A DNA stretch of 64,000 nt. It comes from Belnapia moabensis DSM 16746. Its GTDB lineage: Bacteria; Pseudomonadota; Alphaproteobacteria; Acetobacterales; Acetobacteraceae. The notes under the pieces are model-generated. The model saw only the letters and a program-made list of their open reading frames with translations. It made no database searches and was not told the DNA's origin. The DNA is taken from contig NZ_JQKB01000022.1 in the NCBI RefSeq assembly GCF_000745835.1, positions 26,874 to 90,873 on the forward strand, given 5' to 3'. Shown here in pieces: positions 59,357 to 64,000 of this stretch. How positions within the stretch are numbered: position 1 is the stretch's first letter; every line of letters starts with the position of its first letter. A program made the position numbers and the translations under genes.

Positions 59357-60706
59357 ATGCGCCGACTGCTTCTCGCCACCACCGCCCTGCTGATGGCCTC
59401 TCCGGCCCTCGCCCAGACCCGCTTCGAGGCGAGCTTGGCCGGCCATGCCATCCTGCCTGCCTTCACCATGGCCATGCCACCCGCCGATGCGCCGCGCGAT
59501 GCCCTCCTCGCCGGCAAATTCACCGGCCCCGGCAACACCCGCACCGACCAGCCCGGCAGCATCCCCGGCACCACTGGCCCGGCTCCGGCCGGCCGGCCGA
59601 CCGGCATCGGCCTGCCCTTCATCGGCCAGCCGGTGCAGGGCTTCTCCGGCATCAAGCCCGTCGCCAATCAACCCGGCGCCTATTGGGTGCTGAGCGACAA
59701 CGGCTTCGGCAACAAGCGCAACAGCCCCGACGCCATGCTGATGCTCCACCGCATCCGCCCCGACTGGCGCAGCGGCCGGATCGGCCTTGAGCAGACCATT
59801 TTCCTCTCCGACCCCGACCGCCGCGTGCCCTTCCGCATCGCCTATGAGGGCAGCGAGCGCCGCTACCTCACCGGCGGCGACTTCGACATCGAGAGCATCC
59901 AGCCGGTCGCCGACGGCTTCTGGCTCGGCGACGAGTTCGGCCCCTCCCTGATCAAGGTCGACCAGGAGGGCCGCGTCCGCCAGGTCGTCGACACCACCAT
60001 CGACGGCCGCCCGATCCGCAGCCCCGACAACCCCGCCCTGCAAGTGCCCGCCACCACCTTCGAGTCCCAGCGCAGCGGTGGCTTCGAGGGCATGGCCCAG
60101 AGCCCCGACGGCAGCCGCCTCTATGCCCTGCTGGAGAAGCCTCTGCTGACGAATGGCCAGCCCGAGGGCCGCTTCCTCCGCATTGCCGAGCTCGACACCG
60201 CGCGTGGCGCCTGGACGGGCCGCGTCCTGCGCTATCGCATCGAGGAAGGCACCACCGCCATCGGCGATTTCAACATGATCGACGACCGCCGCGCCCTCAT
60301 CATCGAGCGCGACGACGGCGAGGGAGACCCGTCGCTTGCCTGCGCCGCCGGCGCCAACCCGCCCGGCTGCTTCGCCAACCCGGCACGGGTGAAGCGCATC
60401 TACGTCCTCGATCTCGGCGCGGTGGACGAGCAGGGCTTCGTGAAGAAGCTCGGCTATATCGACCTGATGGCGATCCGCAATCCGGAGGGCTTGGCCCGCA
60501 CCCATGGCGACCGCGCCCGGACCGAGCCGCAGGATCGCTTCGCCTTCCCCTTCTTCACCATCGAGAATGTCGCGGTGGTAGATGGCGAGCACATCATCGT
60601 CGGCAACGACAACAACCTGCCCTTCAGCGCGGGCCGCCACCTGACCCGCGCCGACGACAACGAGATGATCCTGCTTCGCGTGCCCGAGCTGCTCACCGCC
60701 CGCTGA
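59357..60706 (+). CDS. Esterase-like phytase-domain exported protein
   Basis: 449-residue exported protein. A signal peptide (MRRLLLATTALLMASPALAQ) is followed by the phytase-like beta-propeller: GIKPVANQPGAYWVLSDNGFG, FWLGDEFGPSLIKVD, GGFEGMAQSPDGSRLYALLEKP and FTIENVAVVDGEHIIVGNDNN. The family is annotated as having esterase-like activity of phytases; phosphate release from organic phosphate is plausible but unproven. AGGGGG precedes the ATG. It lies 69 bp after the PmtA-like gene and may share the phosphorus theme of the locus. Confidence 0.84.
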   Translation: MRRLLLATTALLMASPALAQTRFEASLAGHAILPAFTMAMPPADAPRDALLAGKFTGPGNTRTDQPGSIPGTTGPAPAGRPTGIGLPFIGQPVQGFSGIKPVANQPGAYWVLSDNGFGNKRNSPDAMLMLHRIRPDWRSGRIGLEQTIFLSDPDRRVPFRIAYEGSERRYLTGGDFDIESIQPVADGFWLGDEFGPSLIKVDQEGRVRQVVDTTIDGRPIRSPDNPALQVPATTFESQRSGGFEGMAQSPDGSRLYALLEKPLLTNGQPEGRFLRIAELDTARGAWTGRVLRYRIEEGTTAIGDFNMIDDRRALIIERDDGEGDPSLACAAGANPPGCFANPARVKRIYVLDLGAVDEQGFVKKLGYIDLMAIRNPEGLARTHGDRARTEPQDRFAFPFFTIENVAVVDGEHIIVGNDNNLPFSAGRHLTRADDNEMILLRVPELLTAR

Positions 60707-60719
60707 CCAGCGCAGCCCG

Positions 60720-60993
60720 TCCAGGTCGAGGTTCAGCCTCGGCACCTTGACGCGCGGCGCACCGAAGAGGCCTACTTCCGCCCCTCGGCGTGCCGCGCCA
60801 CCAGCATCCTCGCCCGCTCCGGCGCGACACCCCGCGTCGCGGCCACACGCCCCGCCTGCCGGGCCGCATGTCTAGGGCTGATGCACGGATCGAGCCCCGA
60901 AGCCGAGGCCGTCACCGCATCCGTCGGCCCCGGCCCTCCCGCCGTCATGCGCTCCTTCAGCGTCTGCGGCGGGCGATCCGGCAATCACCGGCA
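60720..60993 (-). pseudogene. kdpC remnant (potassium-transporting ATPase subunit C)
   Basis: The minus strand encodes PPQTLKERM, then DAVTASASGLDPCISPRHAA, and RVAATRGVAPERARMLVARH, the middle of KdpC (normally DAVTASGSGLDPHISP). A stop follows EGRK at 60772, but the next frame continues with VGLFGAPRVKVPRLNLDLDG, the usual KdpC C-terminus. So the tail is intact apart from a frameshift at about 60775, while the N-terminal membrane part is missing. Confidence 0.75.
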
Positions 60994-61112
60994 CCGTGGC
61001 GAGCACGAGCGCGATCTGCGCCCAACCGATCAGCGTTCCTCCGGCCGCAGCGCCCAAGGAGGTAGAGCAGCAGCCCGGCCGAGACGGCGCCGCCGAGAGG
61101 CAGCTCGACCAC
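60976..61112 (-). pseudogene. kdpF and kdpA 5'-end remnants
   Basis: On the minus strand a GTG at 61112 opens VELPLGGAVSAGLLLYLLG, and after one missing base ALRPEER-stop, resembling the tiny KdpF membrane peptide. Directly after it, LIGWAQIALVLATV resembles the first helix of KdpA. This runs without a break into the kdpC remnant. The whole of kdpB, most of kdpA and the start of kdpC are therefore absent, which suggests one internal deletion plus point frameshifts. Confidence 0.5.
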
Positions 61113-61299
61113 GGCGGTCACACGCGCTCACAGGCCGCGGCATAGGCGCGAAGGGCCTCAGCCCGAGGGCCAGTCACCGTCGTAAAGCATGGGCCGCCCC
61201 GCGCCGGGACGAGAGGTTCGGCTCGGGCGAGGGATTGCGCGGCGAAGGGTGCAAGTGTTCATGTGAGAAAGGGGCGGCCGGCATGAAGCCCGCGTGAAT
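61113..61299. other. Non-coding stretch upstream of the kdp relic
   Basis: I see no gene, RNA or clear promoter here. Short open frames on both strands have no recognisable content and no Shine-Dalgarno. Confidence 0.5.
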
Positions 61300-61410
61300 G
61301 AGAGGGGCGCCGCTTCTCTCATGCTATCCTTGCCGGGGCTCTCATTGACCATGCCTCGGCATCGTCAATGGCATCCCCGAGGGCCGAAAGGCCCTGGACC
61401 CCTTTGAGTT
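61300..61410. repeat. Dispersed intergenic repeat, copy 2 (with insertion)
   Basis: GAGAGGGGCGCCGCTTCTCTC (positions 61300-61320) repeats the hairpin of copy 1 with one change. GGGCC-GAAA-GGCCC and CTGGACCCC (61381-61402) repeat its second half. About 60 bp lie between the halves here against about 16 in copy 1. It stops at the end of the small gene at 61409. Confidence 0.6.
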
Positions 61411-61768
61411 AAGGGCCGCGCTTGGCGCCGCGCCAGGGCGCACGGGGCCGGCTGGCACGGCGAACGACCTGTGCGCCGCCACGGCCCGCCGCCGTCTCGC
61501 CTGCCAGTTCCAGCGTCACCTCAGCCTCGGCCGCTGCCGCCTGCTGGCTGGTTTCCTCCGAGCGCGAGGTCCCGCCCTCGATCAGCAGCGCCACCGCACC
61601 ATGCGTCTCCTTCACCGCCTCATCCTGCCGGATGGCGACATGCGGCTGCCCGTCGATGGTGAAGATGCGCCGCTGCATGGTCAGCCGCGCGACCTGTTCC
61701 TCGGTCGCCGGCAGGAAGGTGCAGCCGCGGGCCCGCGCCGCGGCGATCTGCTCGGTGGTCAGTTCCAT
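61409..61768 (-). CDS. Hypothetical protein
   Basis: 119-residue protein I do not recognise. It begins [20 protein letters not shown] and continues with [20 protein letters not shown], a short alpha/beta part, then a serine/alanine/glutamate stretch and a strongly basic Arg/Pro-rich tail. AAGGA lies just upstream of the ATG at 61766-61768. No signal peptide or membrane helix. It sits between two gene relics, so it could itself be decaying, but the frame is intact and the N-terminal half looks like protein. Confidence 0.55.
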   Translation of the reverse strand: MELTTEQIAAARARGCTFLPATEEQVARLTMQRRIFTIDGQPHVAIRQDEAVKETHGAVALLIEGGTSRSEETSQQAAAAEAEVTLELAGETAAGRGGAQVVRRASRPRAPWRGAKRGP

Positions 61769-61940
61769 GCGTCGTCCTTAGAGCAAAGCCGCCATCGGTG
61801 GAATCACCCCCCGACCGATTTCCGCCCGCCACCGCCCCTGTTGCATCACGAAACATGGCAATATTGACCAACTCAAGGGAACGCCAAAATTTCCGCCTCA
61901 AGGAAACTATCGGGTTTCCGCTCTGCCGGAACGCCCCCAT

Positions 61941-62087
61941 GCCGCTGCCTGCGCCGAGGCGGCAGCCGCCTCCGCTCGCGCCACGGGCAACCGCTCCCAA
62001 CCCCTGGTCCGCGCCCGCGCCGTCCGTCAGCGGGATCTCGACAACGCCGTCGCCACCCTCCGCCAGGCCGAGGTCGGAATCCGCTGA
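61941..62087 (+). pseudogene. RND efflux periplasmic adaptor fragment (AcrA/MexA-like)
   Basis: The frame ending at TGA 62085-62087 reads [20 protein letters not shown], then [15 protein letters not shown], matching the coiled-coil hairpin of membrane fusion proteins ([17 protein letters not shown]). Only about 45 codons remain. It joins directly to a pump fragment at 62084. Confidence 0.7.
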
Positions 62088-62860
62088 GCCGCATGCCCGG
62101 CGTCGGCGACTACCGGCTCTTCGGCGCGCAATACGCCATGCGCATCTGGTTCCACCCCGACAAGCCGGTGAATTTCGGCCTCACCCCGGGCGACGTCATC
62201 ACGATGATCCGGGCCGAGAACGTGCAGGTCGCCTCCTGGTTCGTCCGCAACGGCGCCGGGCAGATGGTGCCCCTCTCCGCCTTCGCCCGTGCCGAATGGA
62301 GCGAAGACTTGCCGCGCTTCGAGCGCTACAACGGCCGCCCCTCCGTCGAGATCCTCGGCACCCCCGCTCCCGGCCAGACCACCGGCGCCGCCATGGCCGC
62401 GATCGAGGAGATGGCGCAGCGCCTGCCACCTGGCGTCGCCATCGAACGGACGGGCCTCTCCTTCGAGGAACGCCTTTCCGGCAACCGGCGCCGGTGCTCC
62501 ATGCCCTCTCGCTGCTGGTCGTCTTCATCTGCCTCGCCGCCCTCTACGAAAGCTTGGCGATTCCGGCCGCGGTCATCCTCGTGGTGCCCCTCGGCATCCT
62601 CGGCGCCGTCGCCGCCACCGCGCTGCGCGGCCTGGCGAACGACATCTACTTCCAGGTCGGCCTGCTGACGACCATCGGCCTCGCGGCAAAGAACGCCATC
62701 CTCATCGTCGAACTCGCCAAGGGGGAGCATGGTCGCGGCGCCAGCCTGCTGAACGCCGCCATCTACGCCTCGCGTCAGCGCCCGATCCTGATGACCACGC
62801 TCGCCTTCATCCTCGGCTTGCTGCCGCTTGCCATTTCGACCGGCGCCGGCTTCGGCGGCC
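62084..62860 (+). pseudogene. RND efflux inner-membrane pump fragments (AcrB-like)
   Basis: Begins [20 protein letters not shown], the AcrB porter region, continues to [18 protein letters not shown], then jumps by internal deletion to [20 protein letters not shown]. After LSGNR (about 62488) a one-base loss shifts the frame; the next frame carries [40 protein letters not shown] and [19 protein letters not shown]. It ends at GGQ, fused to an outer-membrane factor fragment. Less than a quarter of a normal 1040-residue pump is left. Confidence 0.88.
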
Positions 62861-63666
62861 AGCTGGAACGCGAGCATCGGTTTCACATCCTACGAAATCG
62901 ACCTCTTCAGCCGCATGCGCAGCCTCTCGACCCAAGCTTTCGAGCAATATCTCGGCTATGCCGAGACGCGGCGCAGCACCCAGCTCAGCCTTGTCTCCCA
63001 GGTCGCCAATGCCTGGCTCGCCATCGCCGCCGATCAGGCATTGCTCGACCTCACCCGCGCGACTTTGAAGAGCCAGGAGGAAGGCTACCAGCTCACCCGC
63101 GCAAGCTTCGACGGCAGCAAGCTCGACAGCCTCCCGTTCATGGGAGACGTCCCCGAAGGCCTCTCCTCCGACCTGCTGCTGCGCCGCCCGGATGTGCTCG
63201 CCGCCGAGCACAACCTCATCGCCGCCAGTTACAATATCGGCCCGGCGCGCGCCGCCTTCTTCCCCTCGATCAGCCTGACCTCAAGCTACGGCACGGCGAG
63301 CAACGGCCTCCAGCGCCTGGACCTTCGCGCCCGCCATCAACATCCCGATCTTCAACGGCGGCATCAACGGCGGCATCAACCGCGCCAATCTCCAGCGCGA
63401 CATCCAGGTCGGGCAATACGAGCGGGCGATCCAGACCGCCTTCCACGAGGCCGCCGACGCATTGGCCGCCCGCGGCACCCATGAGGACGAGATCGCCGCC
63501 CAGTGCCGACTGTTCAAGGCCTATGCCGATGCTTACCGCCTGTCGCTGATGCGCTTACCGCGGCGGCCTCGACGCCTTCCAGACCCCGTTCGACAACCAG
63601 CGCCAGCTCTTCACCGCCGAGCAGACGTTGATCGGCATGCGGCTGGCCCGCCTGCAAAACCTTGTT
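62861..63666 (+). pseudogene. RND outer-membrane factor fragments (OprM/NodT-like)
   Basis: Fragments in several frames: [40 protein letters not shown], then after a deletion [20 protein letters not shown] and [16 protein letters not shown] shifted frame has [20 protein letters not shown] with a 12-bp tandem duplication, then [20 protein letters not shown]. Another shift gives YRGGLDAFQTPFDNQRQLFT and LIGMRLARLQNL. These follow OprM order. The C-terminal end is cut by the IS630 element. Confidence 0.87.
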
Positions 63667-64000
63667 ATACCAGCCGCCCTAGAGCTTGACCTGAGCCCAG
63701 GCACGGGTGGTGATGGAGGTGACCTGCTCTGGTCTGCGCATCAGCGCGTTCCAGGCTGAGCAGCAGGCGTCCACGATAGCGTCGTAGCTCTCCCACACGC
63801 GATGACTGAGAAAGTTGGCCCGCAGGAACTCCCACAGGTTCTCGACCGGGTTCAGGTCGGGCGCATAGCGAGGCAGCGGCAGCAGGCTGATGTTTGCGGG
63901 CAGTTGCAGCTTGGGTGAGGTGTGCCAGCCCGCGCCGTCGAGGACGAGGACAGCATGGGCTCCTTTGCTTACGCCCAGGCTGATCTCCGCCAGGTGGATG
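63664..64000 (-). mobile_element. IS630-family insertion sequence (3' end only)
   Basis: The transposase 3' end and its short downstream tail lie against the broken outer-membrane factor relic. IS630 elements insert at TA; the TTATAC at about 63665-63670 is the likely element end, but the other end is outside the window, so terminal inverted repeats cannot be compared. Confidence 0.75.
63679..64000 (-). CDS. IS630-family transposase, C-terminal part (runs off the window)
   Basis: 107 codons of the DDE endonuclease domain on the minus strand, ending at TAG 63679-63681. VLVLDGAGWHTSPKLQLP holds the second catalytic Asp, and LPRYAPDLNPVENLWEFLRA the catalytic Glu in the family NPVEN motif. SYDAIVDACCSAWN and SITTRAWAQVKL are typical IS630 C-terminal sequences. 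The N-terminal helix-turn-helix and first Asp are beyond position 64000. The visible part is intact, so the element may be functional. Confidence 0.93.
   Translation of the reverse strand, partial: IHLAEISLGVSKGAHAVLVLDGAGWHTSPKLQLPANISLLPLPRYAPDLNPVENLWEFLRANFLSHRVWESYDAIVDACCSAWNALMRRPEQVTSITTRAWAQVKL

Noticed and set aside
58370..60745. 791-residue minus-strand open frame
   Set aside because: Antisense to the glycosyltransferase, methyltransferase and phytase-like genes. Only its first residues (VPRLNLDLDG region) are real, as the kdpC tail.
63350..63385. Short tandem GGCGGCATCAAC repeat as a regulatory element
   Set aside because: It lies in the decayed outer-membrane factor at the NGG motif and is best explained as a 12-bp slippage duplication.

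Overview
The window is a GC-rich chromosomal segment of an alphaproteobacterium, most likely an Acetobacteraceae member of the Roseomonas type. The evidence is the strong G/C bias at third codon positions, two Bug-family solute receptors, frequent GTG/TTG starts with ATGA/GTGA overlaps, two exact alphaproteobacterial LexA boxes (GAAC-N7-GAAC), and the gene order trpGDC-moaC-moeA-lexA with comEC and gltX following. Nearly all of positions 1-60700 is dense, intact chromosome. The last 3.3 kb is a graveyard of decayed genes ending in an insertion sequence.

Layout. 1-5.5 kb: leftward beta-oxidation operon (FadB-like fusion enzyme plus two acyl-CoA dehydrogenases) and a two-gene chromate transporter. 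5.7-8.7 kb: alpha/beta hydrolase with a disconnected Tat-like leader, glycine-zipper lipoprotein, Bug receptor, small unknown. 8.8-13.5 kb: tRNA-Lys, then gyrA-coaD-two cyclophilins (leftward). 13.7-21.7 kb: stand-alone dimethylformamidase-type large subunit, divergent ssb/uvrA sharing a LexA box, split TPP decarboxylase with a VOC protein, TetR regulator. 21.7-27.7 kb: mfd and sdhE divergent from recG. 27.7-33.6 kb: Gld-type ABC cluster, Nudix, second Bug receptor. 33.6-40.9 kb: msrP, a CtrA-like regulator with a degenerate receiver, a lytic transglycosylase behind a sigma54 promoter, DUF192, hydrolase, aminotransferase, histone deacetylase-like protein, tpiA. 41-50.6 kb: ppiD-trpE-amidohydrolase, then a trp leader peptide and attenuator, a 44-codon ORF, trpGDC, moaC, moeA and lexA. 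50.6-55.6 kb: comEC, gltX, alcohol dehydrogenase. 55.6-60.7 kb: lipid and phosphorus locus (diacylglycerol kinase, PlcP-like phosphoesterase, Agt-like glycosyltransferase, PmtA-like methyltransferase, phytase-like protein) with Pho-box-like repeats. 60.7-64 kb: kdp relic, RND efflux relic, IS630 transposase.

The most interesting points are: (1) a trp attenuator with leader peptide, pause hairpin, antiterminator and terminator, placed before trpG rather than trpE; (2) a probable phosphate-starvation lipid-remodelling locus; (3) two LexA operators that tie ssb, uvrA and lexA into one SOS circuit; (4) a consensus sigma54 promoter next to a CtrA-like regulator that has lost its phosphorylation residues; (5) a DMFase-type large subunit without its small subunit; (6) two multi-gene operon relics. 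All functional calls come from reading motifs and remembered family features; no database search was possible.
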